DNA of 64,000 nt, from NCBI GenBank assembly GCA_014896235.1, contig JADBKU010000013.1, positions 32,002-96,001 of the forward strand, in the 5' to 3' direction. The stretch is from a bacterium (GTDB taxonomy: Bacteria; Desulfobacterota; Binatia; Binatales; Binataceae). Of the stretch, positions 8,333-16,293 are shown in pieces (position 1 is the first letter of the stretch; the number at the start of each line of letters is the position of its first letter). Position numbers and translations under genes: made by a program. The notes beneath the pieces are model-generated. The model saw nothing but the letters and a program-made list of their open reading frames with translations. It was not told the DNA's origin and searched no databases.

Positions 8333-8560
8333 TCAGCGGTTCTCCGCAGGCACGGCGAGCGTCAGCACCGCCTCGCGAACGATCGGGGTCAACTCGTCGC
8401 CGCCCGCCGCCGCATAGGCAATTATTTCGCGCCGCATCCGAGGCTCCCAAAAACTCTTCAGATGTTGCGCGATCGCGGCGACGGCTTCGTCATGATCGGA
8501 CGCTGATTCAAAAAATTCGCCGATTTCGTTGGCCATCGAGGCCAGATGATGCCGGTCCAT
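8333..8560 (-). CDS. fdsD: NAD-dependent formate dehydrogenase delta subunit
   Basis: Small accessory subunit of the soluble molybdenum NAD+-formate dehydrogenase, 75 residues. Recognised from MANEIGEFFES, the helix ending in HLKSFWEPRMRREIIAY and the AAGGDELTPIVREAVLTL tail, which match the FdsD layout (a conserved xxFWDPRMR-like core and GG-x-LxPxVxxAL). The start may be 8560 or the ATG at 8536. It is separated from fdsA by a DUF4239 gene and a 204 nt gap, whereas in the usual layout fdsD follows fdsA in the same operon. The Gfo/Idh gene starts 2 nt after its stop. The function is assembly or stability of the FdsABG complex, known from family work; the sequence alone does not show it. Confidence 0.85.
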   Translation of the reverse strand: MDRHHLASMANEIGEFFESASDHDEAVAAIAQHLKSFWEPRMRREIIAYAAAGGDELTPIVREAVLTLAVPAENR

Positions 8561-8764
8561 ACCAAGCTCTTCGTCTCGCGGCGCGGGCGCGTGGATGGAT
8601 CATCCCAAGAACGACTGAATAACGAAAGACCCATGTCCGCGCTGAAATCAATCGATCGCCGCGCGCTCGCTAGCGCAGTGCAAAAGGCTCGCATCGTGCG
8701 CGATTAATCGTCAGCGCAGCCGTCGCGCAAGCGATTACGCGCCGTTTTCCGTGTTGCTGACCGA

Positions 8765-9601
8765 TCAATGCGGCGGCTGCAACGACTCGGCCGGCGCGTC
8801 CGTGACGTCATTCGGCGCCACGGCCGAACCGGGCGTGCGTTGCGGAACCGCCGCCAGAGTGCGGTTAAGCGTCAACATTTGCTGCTGGCTCACCTCGATC
8901 GAACCGCTGCGCGGAGCGTCGAGATCAGCGATTAATCCAAGGACTGCCGCAACTGCGATCGGCAATACAAGACTCAAAACAGAAAAACGTTTGCGTTCAA
9001 TATGACCGGTTAGAAACACCGCCAAAATTGAAACGGCTCCCAGCGTGGCCCAGACCGTTAAGGGAATCCGATCGTCGAGCGCGTCACGCCGCTTGGCGGC
9101 GAAATCTATCAGATCGTTAAGCGACTGGATGAACAGCGATGTCGCCACCGTCGGCTGCGCCTTGACCGCCGCGGCTGCATCGAACCAAAGCCGCGCCTGC
9201 AGACGGGACGCCCGATCCAGCGCGGCCGCTATACGCTGCTGATCATACCCTGCTCGATAGAAATCCAGCCGCGCAGTCGCGTATTCACGCAGGGCATTCT
9301 GCGCATCGATGCGATATGGATCAGGTACGAAAGATGCCCGCAGAAAGGCCGTTCCGAGCGTGTTGGATTCGTCAAGCACCATAGTGCGGCGGGTTTCGTA
9401 CCGCGACAACGCCATCGCAAAGGTAAATCCTAGCAGTAGCCCCAGCAACGCCAAGATCGCCCCTTGCACGGTGTTCGAAACTTCGAGTTCGCCCGGATTT
9501 ATTCGCGCGCCGATTAGACCGCCTGTGTAGTAAATCGCCACGAGCGATATGATCGCGATGAAGAAAACAACGCCAGGTTGGTTCAGGAATTCGCCAGCCA
9601 T
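8765..9601 (-). CDS. DUF4239 (bestrophin-like) membrane protein
   Basis: Predicted integral membrane protein of about 278 residues. A transmembrane helix near the start (VVFFIAIISLVAIYY) and a second (AILALLGLLLGFTFAMAL) are followed by a soluble helical stretch with the family-type RRTMVLDESNTLGTAFLRA. Two more helices come near the C-terminus (VWATLGAVSILAVFLTG and SLVLPIAVAAVLGLIADLD). This is the DUF4239 arrangement, a family distantly resembling bestrophin anion channels; no function is established. The start at 9601 places the first helix normally; the frame continues to 9691 with a polar extension and neither start has a good ribosome binding site. It sits between fdsA and fdsD on the same strand. 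Confidence 0.8.
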   Translation of the reverse strand: MAGEFLNQPGVVFFIAIISLVAIYYTGGLIGARINPGELEVSNTVQGAILALLGLLLGFTFAMALSRYETRRTMVLDESNTLGTAFLRASFVPDPYRIDAQNALREYATARLDFYRAGYDQQRIAAALDRASRLQARLWFDAAAAVKAQPTVATSLFIQSLNDLIDFAAKRRDALDDRIPLTVWATLGAVSILAVFLTGHIERKRFSVLSLVLPIAVAAVLGLIADLDAPRSGSIEVSQQQMLTLNRTLAAVPQRTPGSAVAPNDVTDAPAESLQPPH

Positions 9602-9762
9602 CCGACGATCTTGTCCAAAAGTCGCTTTATGATACTTCAAATCAGATAGCTGTGCTCGATTTATCCTTCTCGGGAAATCTTTACTCGGCATCGCTCAGCA
9701 TCGCAAGCGTCCGGCGCGTATAAGATTGCGGCAATAGCCAAACGCGTGAGCCGGCCTGGCGG

Positions 9763-12579
9763 TTACGTCGCGGCGGCGTGAATCACCCGACCCGCGGGTA
9801 AACGCTCGGGCCGGCGCGACGTCGGCATCACCTGCACAACGGTGACCTTGTACTCGGGGCAGTTGGTCGCCCAGTCCGAATTTTCGGTCGTCACGACGTT
9901 CGCGCCCGTCTCAGGATGATGAAACGTGGTATAGACAACGCCCGGCGCAACCCGGTCGGTGATCGTCGCGCGCAGCACGATCGCGCCCGCCCGGCTGGTC
10001 ACCTCGACCCAATCGCCGTCGCGGACGCCGCGCTGTTCGGCGTCGTGCGGATGGATCTCCAGACGGTCCTCGGGATGCCACGTGACGTTGCCGGTGCGGC
10101 GCGTCTGGGTGCCGACGTTGTACTGGGTCAAGATCCGGCCGGTCGTGAGGATCAACGGAAAGCGCGGCCCGGTCTTTTCCGGTGTCGGGACATACGCAGT
10201 CGGCAAAAACCGGCCCCGGCCGCGCACAAACTCGCCGACGTGCATCACCGGCGTGCCCGTCGGCGCCGCTTCATTGCACGGCCATTGGACCGATCCGAGC
10301 CGGTCGAGCTTTTCATAGCTGACGCCGGCGAAAGTCGGCGTCAGACGCGCAATCTCGTCCATGATTTCCGCCGGATGGCTATAGCGCATCGGATAGCCCA
10401 GCGCCTCGGCCAGCGCGCAGGTGACCCCCCAATCCTCCTTGCCCGCCAACGGCTGCATCACTTTGCGCACCGGCGAAATCCGCCGTTCAGCGTTGGTGAA
10501 GGTGCCGTTTTTTTCAAGAAATGACGATCCCGGCAGAAAGACGTGAGCGTATTTGGAGGTCTCGTTCAAGAAGATGTCCTGAACGATCACGATTTCCATC
10601 GCCGTGAGCGCCGCCGCGACGTGTTGGGAATTCGGATCCGACTGGGCGATATCCTCGCCTTCGACGTACAGGCCCTTGAAGCTGCCGTCGAGCGCCGCGT
10701 CGAACATGTTGGGGATGCGCAGCCCCGGTTCGGGATCGAGCGTAACGCCCCACTCCGCTTCGAATTGCGCGCGCAACGCCGGATCGGAAACGTGCCGATA
10801 GCCGGTCAGCTCATGCGGGAACGAACCGACGTCGTTTGAGCCTTGCACGTTGTTCTGGCCGCGCAACGGATTCACGCCGACGCCCGGGCGGCCCAGCATC
10901 CCGGCCGCCATCGCAAGGTTCGCCATCGCAAGCACCGCCGTGCTGCCTTGCGCATGCTCGGTCACGCCCAAGCCGTAATAGATCGCGGAGTTCGGGCCTT
11001 TGGCGTAAAGCCGCGCCGCGCCGCGAATCTGATCCGCCCGAACGCCCGTGATCGCTTCGGCCGCTTCCGGCGAATTGCGCTCCTCAAGAATAAACTGGCG
11101 CCAGCGCGCGTAGCCCTCCGCCTCGCAGCGCGCGGCGATAAACGCATCGTCGGTAAGCCCCTCGGCGACGATCGTGTGCGCCATCGCATTCAATAACGCG
11201 ACGTTGGTTCCCGGCGTGAGTTGCAGGAAATAGTCGGCGGCGACGTGCGGCATCCGCACCAGCTCGATCGCCCGCGGATCGGCGACGATCAGCCGCGCGC
11301 CCGCGCGCAGCCGCCGTTTCATAAGCGACGCGAACACCGGATGGCCTTCGGTCGGATTCGCGCCGATCACCATGATGACGTCGGCCTGGTTGATCGAATC
11401 GAAATCCTGCGTTCCCGCGGGGGTGCCGAATGCGGTCTTGAGGCCATAACCAGTCGGCGAATGGCAAACGCGAGCGCAGGTATCGACGTTATTGTTGCCA
11501 AATGCGGCGCGCACCAGTTTCTGCACCAGATACGCTTCTTCGTTGGTGCATCGAGACGACGTGATTCCGCCGATCGCGCCGCGTCCATATTGCTTTTGCA
11601 CGCGCTTGAGTTCCGCGGCGGCGTAGCTAAGCGCTTCCTCCCACGAGACCTCGCGCCACGGATCGCTGATTCGCTTGCGGATCATCGGACTGCGAACGCG
11701 GTCCGGATGGGTCGCGTAGCCCCACGCGAAGCGGCCTTTGACGCATGAATGGCCGTGGTTCGGCAGGCCGTTCTTGTTCGGGACCATCCGCACGATCCGA
11801 TCCCCGCGCAGTTCCGCCTTGAACGAGCATCCCACGCCGCAATAGCCGCAGGTGGTCACGATTGCGCGGTCGGCCAAGCCGCGCTCGAGTACGGTCTTTT
11901 CCATCAACGCGTCGGTCGGACAAGCCTGCACGCAGGCGCCGCACGAGACGCATTCCGACTCGAGATAACGCTCGTGCTGGCCGGGCGTCATTTGCGACGC
12001 AAAGCCGCGGCCCTCGATCGTCAGCGCGAACGTGCCCTGGATATCGTCGCAGGCGCGAACGCATCGCGAGCACAGGATGCAGCGCGTGGGATCGAAGGTG
12101 AAATATGGATTTGAATTATCGGACTTAAGATTAAGATGGTTTTCGCCGCCGCGCGGATAACGCACTTCCCGCAAACCGACTTCGGCCGCCATGCGATGCA
12201 ACTCGCAGGCGGCGCCGGCCTTGCACTCGAACGGGTCGAGCGGATGGTCTGTCATGTACAGCTCCATCACGTTGCGGCGAAGTTTGCCCAGCGCCTCGGA
12301 TTGGGTGCGGACCTTCATGCCGGACTCGGCCGGCGTGGTGCACGATGCGGGAAACCCCTTGCGGCCTTCGATTTCGACCAGGCAAAGCCGGCATGAGCCA
12401 AACGGTTCGAGCGAGTCGGTGGCGCACAGTTTCGGAATCGCGACGCCGGCGAGCGCGGCGGCGCGAATCAGCGCCGTGCCGGCGGGAACGGTGATTTCCA
12501 TGCCGTCGATCGTCAGAGTGACGGACTGCGCCGAGTCGCGCCGCGGAGCGCCGAAATCCCGATCGTCGATTGCCTGCAC
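9763..12579 (-). CDS. fdsA: NAD-dependent formate dehydrogenase alpha (catalytic) subunit
   Basis: Molybdenum bis-MGD catalytic subunit oxidising formate to CO2 and passing electrons to FdsB; cytosolic. Domains in order: N-terminal [2Fe-2S] domain (FGSCRLCLVEIEG, FPASCTTP), a NuoG-type His/Cys3 cluster segment (HPLDPFECKAGAACELHR), two [4Fe-4S] motifs (CILCSRCVRACDDIQG and CVSCGACVQACPTDAL), a further cluster at CGYCGVGCSF, then the molybdopterin oxidoreductase domains. The Mo ligand is Cys in RVCHSPTGYGL; there is no selenocysteine. The GTG start at 12579 is chosen for the AGGAGAA 7 nt upstream; the frame opens at 12636, overlapping fdsB. 938 residues, normal for FdsA. It lies 25 nt after fdsB. 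Confidence 0.96.
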   Translation of the reverse strand: MQAIDDRDFGAPRRDSAQSVTLTIDGMEITVPAGTALIRAAALAGVAIPKLCATDSLEPFGSCRLCLVEIEGRKGFPASCTTPAESGMKVRTQSEALGKLRRNVMELYMTDHPLDPFECKAGAACELHRMAAEVGLREVRYPRGGENHLNLKSDNSNPYFTFDPTRCILCSRCVRACDDIQGTFALTIEGRGFASQMTPGQHERYLESECVSCGACVQACPTDALMEKTVLERGLADRAIVTTCGYCGVGCSFKAELRGDRIVRMVPNKNGLPNHGHSCVKGRFAWGYATHPDRVRSPMIRKRISDPWREVSWEEALSYAAAELKRVQKQYGRGAIGGITSSRCTNEEAYLVQKLVRAAFGNNNVDTCARVCHSPTGYGLKTAFGTPAGTQDFDSINQADVIMVIGANPTEGHPVFASLMKRRLRAGARLIVADPRAIELVRMPHVAADYFLQLTPGTNVALLNAMAHTIVAEGLTDDAFIAARCEAEGYARWRQFILEERNSPEAAEAITGVRADQIRGAARLYAKGPNSAIYYGLGVTEHAQGSTAVLAMANLAMAAGMLGRPGVGVNPLRGQNNVQGSNDVGSFPHELTGYRHVSDPALRAQFEAEWGVTLDPEPGLRIPNMFDAALDGSFKGLYVEGEDIAQSDPNSQHVAAALTAMEIVIVQDIFLNETSKYAHVFLPGSSFLEKNGTFTNAERRISPVRKVMQPLAGKEDWGVTCALAEALGYPMRYSHPAEIMDEIARLTPTFAGVSYEKLDRLGSVQWPCNEAAPTGTPVMHVGEFVRGRGRFLPTAYVPTPEKTGPRFPLILTTGRILTQYNVGTQTRRTGNVTWHPEDRLEIHPHDAEQRGVRDGDWVEVTSRAGAIVLRATITDRVAPGVVYTTFHHPETGANVVTTENSDWATNCPEYKVTVVQVMPTSRRPERLPAGRVIHAAAT

Positions 12580-12604
12580 GCTGATTCTCCTGTTCCGCAA
12601 AACG

Positions 12605-14179
12605 TCAGGGCCGCGCCGCTGCTGCGGGCAGTCCAAAATCCTCGGGGAAATGCCTGAGCGCGCTCATCACCGGCATCGGCGTGAGACCGCCCAGGGCGCA
12701 CAGCGAGCCGGCGGCCATCGTGTCGCAAAGCTCGCGCAACAGATTAAGTTCGGCGCCGCCGGCCGCGCGCTTGTCGATTACGCGATCGAGCAATTCCGCG
12801 CCGCGCGTCGATCCGATTCTGCACGGCGTGCATTTGCCGCATGATTCGATCGCGCAGAATTCCATCGCATAACGCGCCATCCGCGCCAGATCGACCGTGT
12901 CGTCGAAAACCACGACGCCGCCATGGCCGAGCATACCGCCCGCCTCCGCGAACGCCTCGTAATCGATCTTCAAATCGAGCATCGCGGCTGGAAAATATGC
13001 GCCAAGCGGTCCGCCGACCTGAACGGCGCGCAACGGCCGGCCGCTGCGCGTCCCCCCGCCGAAATCGTAAATCAGTTCGCGCAGACTCAGGCCGAAAGGA
13101 ACCTCGACCAGGCCGGGACGCGCGACATTGCCGGCCAGTTGCAGCGGAATCGTTCCGCGCGAACGGCCGACGCCAAGCTGGCTGTAGGCTTCGCCGCCGT
13201 GCTCGATAATCGCGGGGACTGACGCGAAAGTAAGAACGTTGTTGACCACGGACGGACGTCCGAACAGGCCGGCGACCGCGGGCACCGGCGGCTTGTAGCG
13301 AACCATCCCGCGCTTGCCCTCGAGACTTTCGAGCATCGCGGTCTCTTCCCCGCAGATATAGGCGCCGGCGCCGACCATCAGATCGAGCGTGAAGCCGCGG
13401 CCCGAGCCGATGACGTTTTTACCGAGATAGCCGCGCGCTTCAGCCGCCGCGATCGCGGCGGTCAATGTGCGCAATGCGTGCGGGTATTCGGAGCGCAGGT
13501 AGATAAAGCCCTGCGTCGCGCCGACTGCGAGACCCGCGATCGTCATCCCTTCGATCAGCAAGAACGGATCGCCCTCCATCAGCATCCGGTCCGCGAAGGT
13601 GCCCGAATCGCCCTCGTCCGCGTTGCAGACGACATATTTCGTCGGATCGGCCTGCTCGAGCGTGGTCTTCCATTTGATCCCGGCGGGAAACGCGGCGCCG
13701 CCGCGACCGCGCAGGTTCGCGCGCACGACTTCCTCGACAATCGCGGCGCCCGGCATCGCGAGCGCGCGTTCGAGGCCGCGAAAGCCGCCGTGGGCGAGAT
13801 AATCATCGACCGAAAGCGGATCCGTCACGCCCACGCGGGCGAAGACAATCCGATGCTGGCGGGCGAGACTGGGAATTTTTTCCGCCGGACCGAGAGCCAA
13901 CGGATGTCCGCCCGGAGTGGCGGAAAGAAAGCCGGTATCGAACAGCGACGGCACGTCCGCCGATCCGATCGGGCCGTAAGCGCGCCGCTCGCCCGCGATT
14001 TCCACTTCGACCATCGGTTCCAGCCAGTAAAGTCCGCGCGAGCCGGTGCGAATCAGCTTCACGGCGATGCTGCGGCGCGACGCCTCCGCGGCGATCGCGG
14101 CGGCGACGCCGTCCGCGCCGAGCGAAAGCGCGCCCGAATCGCGCGGCACGAAGATCGTCGCGGGATCCGCTGAACTCAT
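12605..14179 (-). CDS. fdsB: NAD-dependent formate dehydrogenase beta (flavin) subunit
   Basis: NAD+-reducing diaphorase subunit, a NuoF homologue carrying FMN and a [4Fe-4S] cluster. It has an N-terminal thioredoxin-like portion, then the FMN/NADH site RGRGGAAFPAGIKWK, NADEGDSGTFADRMLMEGD, the NAD-binding GAGAYICGEETAMLESLEGKRG segment (residues in order, glycine-rich) and the C-terminal cluster ESCGKCTPCRIGSTRG with a distal Cys. The ATG at 14179 overlaps the fdsG stop as ATGA, showing translational coupling; the frame remains open to 14287 inside fdsG but that part is a shadow. 524 residues, as expected for FdsB. Confidence 0.96.
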   Translation of the reverse strand: MSSADPATIFVPRDSGALSLGADGVAAAIAAEASRRSIAVKLIRTGSRGLYWLEPMVEVEIAGERRAYGPIGSADVPSLFDTGFLSATPGGHPLALGPAEKIPSLARQHRIVFARVGVTDPLSVDDYLAHGGFRGLERALAMPGAAIVEEVVRANLRGRGGAAFPAGIKWKTTLEQADPTKYVVCNADEGDSGTFADRMLMEGDPFLLIEGMTIAGLAVGATQGFIYLRSEYPHALRTLTAAIAAAEARGYLGKNVIGSGRGFTLDLMVGAGAYICGEETAMLESLEGKRGMVRYKPPVPAVAGLFGRPSVVNNVLTFASVPAIIEHGGEAYSQLGVGRSRGTIPLQLAGNVARPGLVEVPFGLSLRELIYDFGGGTRSGRPLRAVQVGGPLGAYFPAAMLDLKIDYEAFAEAGGMLGHGGVVVFDDTVDLARMARYAMEFCAIESCGKCTPCRIGSTRGAELLDRVIDKRAAGGAELNLLRELCDTMAAGSLCALGGLTPMPVMSALRHFPEDFGLPAAAARP

Positions 14180-14652
14180 CGGCGCACCAGGCTCTCGAGC
14201 GCGTCGTCGAAGGCCTTCGGCGTCAAGCGGCCAAGCAGTTGTCCGTTGATTACGCCGGCCGGCGAACAGGCGCAGTTGCCAAGGCAATAGACGGCGTCAA
14301 GCGCGAACTCACGGTCGGACGTGGTCTCGCCAAAGCCGACGCCGAGCCGGCTTCGGACATGTCGGGCGAGCGCTTCGGCGCCCAGCGCCTGACAAGATTC
14401 GGCGCGACACAGGCGGATTACGTTGCGCGCCGGCGGAGTGTGCCGAAAATCGTGATAAAACGAGGCCACGCCGTGGACTTCCGCACGCGACAGATTGAGC
14501 GTGTGCGCAATCAGCGGCAGCGCCGGCGGCGGAACCCATCCGAGATCGTCCTGCACGCGGCGCAGGATGCGCAGCAGCGCGCCGGGCGCGTCCTTGAGCG
14601 ACTCGGCGATCGCCGCGACCGCGTCTTTGTCCCAGGTTTCGGAAGAATCCAT
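14176..14652 (-). CDS. fdsG: NAD-dependent formate dehydrogenase gamma subunit
   Basis: NuoE-like [2Fe-2S] subunit of the soluble formate dehydrogenase. The 158 residues contain GALLRILRRVQDDLGWVPP, LNLSRAEVHGVASFYHDFR and the four cluster cysteines in LCRAESCQALG and YCLGNCACSPA (thioredoxin-like ferredoxin fold). The ATG at 14652 is chosen because family members begin about 20 residues before the PGALLxIL helix; the frame continues to 15012 with a sequence that does not look like FdsG and would overlap the divergent gene. First gene of the fdsGBA operon. The 207 nt between it and the divergent gene at 14860 must hold both promoters; I could not assign a convincing one. Confidence 0.94.
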   Translation of the reverse strand: MDSSETWDKDAVAAIAESLKDAPGALLRILRRVQDDLGWVPPPALPLIAHTLNLSRAEVHGVASFYHDFRHTPPARNVIRLCRAESCQALGAEALARHVRSRLGVGFGETTSDREFALDAVYCLGNCACSPAGVINGQLLGRLTPKAFDDALESLVRR

Positions 14653-14859
14653 CGCGATCCCACAATCTTCGACCGCCGGCCAGGCATGCGTCCGGCGGTT
14701 AATGAGCCGCGCCAGCGGCTTGATCCGAGCGTCATCCATGGAAAGATTGCCGTCAAGAGGCGCCGGCCGCATCCGCGCCGCCGACGCGGATGCTAAACTA
14801 TCTGAAACCGGGCGACGGCAGCTTTCATCGACGATCTTCGCCCGCGACGAGGTTGGATT

Positions 14860-15309
14860 ATGATTCGCCGCTTTGGCTTCGAGGACGAAATGCATCAGAG
14901 TCTCGCCTGCGTGCCGATGGCGGTGCGGCGGAAGCTCGATCGGGCGGGCGTCAAGATCAGCCTCAAACAATGGCAGGCGCTCGCGCATCACGAACGCGCC
15001 GCGGTATGCCATCTGCCAGCCGAAGACGAGGAGGAGCGCGCGACTCTGCGCGATTTTCTCGCGGGAGCGCTCGCGGCGCGCCAGGCCGGCGCGACCAAGC
15101 CGTTGCCGGCCGCGGAAATCAGCGCAGCGGATCCACCCGACGAGCCGCCCGCGCGCCTAATCGACAACGCGCGCGCCGCAGGGGTGACGATCGGCGCGGG
15201 CGAATGGTCGCGGCTCGACGCTGACGAACGTTACGCGCTGATCAAGCTGGGCGGCGGCGCCGAGCGCAGCCACAACTTCATGGCCGCGCTGAAAGAGCTA
15301 ATTGGATAG
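14860..15309 (+). CDS. nitrate reductase-associated protein family
   Basis: Protein of 149 residues matching the conserved nitrate-reductase-associated family (Pfam Nitr_red_assoc): FGFEDEMHQSLACVPMAVRRKLD, GVKISLKQWQAL, then a variable Pro-rich linker and a closing RYALIKL...FMAALKEL block. The biochemical role is unknown; family members are often linked with nitrate assimilation genes. Here it is divergent from fdsG, so a link to formate dehydrogenase (another bis-MGD enzyme, possibly in cofactor or enzyme maturation) is an inference from position. No nitrate reductase gene is in the window. It ends 27 nt before the convergent thiD. Confidence 0.8.
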   Translation: MIRRFGFEDEMHQSLACVPMAVRRKLDRAGVKISLKQWQALAHHERAAVCHLPAEDEEERATLRDFLAGALAARQAGATKPLPAAEISAADPPDEPPARLIDNARAAGVTIGAGEWSRLDADERYALIKLGGGAERSHNFMAALKELIG

Positions 15310-15336
15310 ACGGGCGAATCGCCAATCTTCAAGCGA

Positions 15337-16170
15337 TCACGGACGCACGAGATGATCGAGCAGCGGCCGGCCGGCGGCCGACAATCGATAGGCGCCTCGC
15401 AAGGCGCGCGTGAGGTAGCGCTGCGCCGCGCGAATCGCTTCATCGAGCGTCATCCCGCGGGCGAGGCTCGCGGCGATCGCGGCGGAAAAGGCGCATCCAG
15501 TCCCATGCGCACCGTCGCCCGGAATGCGCCGCACGTCATATTCCGTAAAGCCGCGGCCGTCGAAGAGCAGATCGACGAGTTTGCGCGTCGGCGCGGATTT
15601 TCGCGGCGGATGGCCGCCCTTTATCAGCACCGCGCGCGGCCCCATCCGAAAAATCGTGCGGGCGGCGGCGCGCGCCGCTTCAGGGCCGTCGATCTCGATT
15701 CGGGCCAGAGCTTCGGCCTCATGAAGATTCGGCGTCACGATCCGCGCGAGCGGCAGCAATGTCTTTGCGAGAGCGCGTTCGCCGGCCGGTTCGAGCAGCC
15801 GCACGCCGGCGCTGGAAACGAACACAGGATCGACGACGGGCGCCGGCAGCTTGACACGGACGATTGCGCGCGCGACCGCGCGGACGATCGCGGCGTCGGC
15901 AAGCGCGCCGGTTTTGAGCGCGTCCGGACGGCGTTCGGCGGACAAAGCTTCGATTTGGCGCGCGACCATCGCAGGGGCGACCGGCTGAACGGCCGCGACC
16001 GCGCGGCTATTCTGGGCGATGACGGCGGTAATTACCGAAAAGCCATGGACGCGAAAGGCTGCGAAAGTCTTGAGGTCGGCCTGCAAACCGGCGCCGCCGC
16101 CGGGATCGCTGCCGGCGATCGACATCGCGACGGCGCGCGCTTCGCGCTCATTCCGGTGGAAATTTTGCAT
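15337..16170 (-). CDS. thiD: hydroxymethylpyrimidine / phosphomethylpyrimidine kinase
   Basis: ATP-dependent kinase that phosphorylates HMP and then HMP-P in thiamine pyrophosphate synthesis. 277 residues with ribokinase-fold signatures: AMSIAGSDPGGGAGLQADLKTFA at the N-terminus, TAVIAQNS, PVVDPVFVSSAGVRLL, TPNLHEAEAL, VLIKGGH and the anion-hole/ATP motif GDGAHGTGCAFSAAIAA. No TPP riboswitch is recognisable in the 123 nt upstream, and no other thi genes are close. The start at 16170 gives a normal length though the ribosome binding site is weak; a short N-terminal extension of about 10 residues precedes the family start. Confidence 0.94.
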   Translation of the reverse strand: MQNFHRNEREARAVAMSIAGSDPGGGAGLQADLKTFAAFRVHGFSVITAVIAQNSRAVAAVQPVAPAMVARQIEALSAERRPDALKTGALADAAIVRAVARAIVRVKLPAPVVDPVFVSSAGVRLLEPAGERALAKTLLPLARIVTPNLHEAEALARIEIDGPEAARAAARTIFRMGPRAVLIKGGHPPRKSAPTRKLVDLLFDGRGFTEYDVRRIPGDGAHGTGCAFSAAIAASLARGMTLDEAIRAAQRYLTRALRGAYRLSAAGRPLLDHLVRP

Positions 16171-16293
16171 CGCGACCAGAGCTTATCATCGCGACGCGCG
16201 ACCCGCCCCATGCGGCGAGGATCGTCTTGATTGTCGCTTCTCGCGAGCGGTATTTTGCGCGGCAGGACGCGCTTCGCACCATGGAAGAGATAG

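Noticed and set aside
9763..12579. Selenocysteine in FdsA
   Set aside because: No in-frame TGA occurs at the active site; the ligand is Cys in RVCHSPTGYGL.
16171..16293. Thiamine pyrophosphate riboswitch before thiD
   Set aside because: The conserved CUGAGA and downstream pyrimidine-sensor elements were not found in the 123 nt upstream region.
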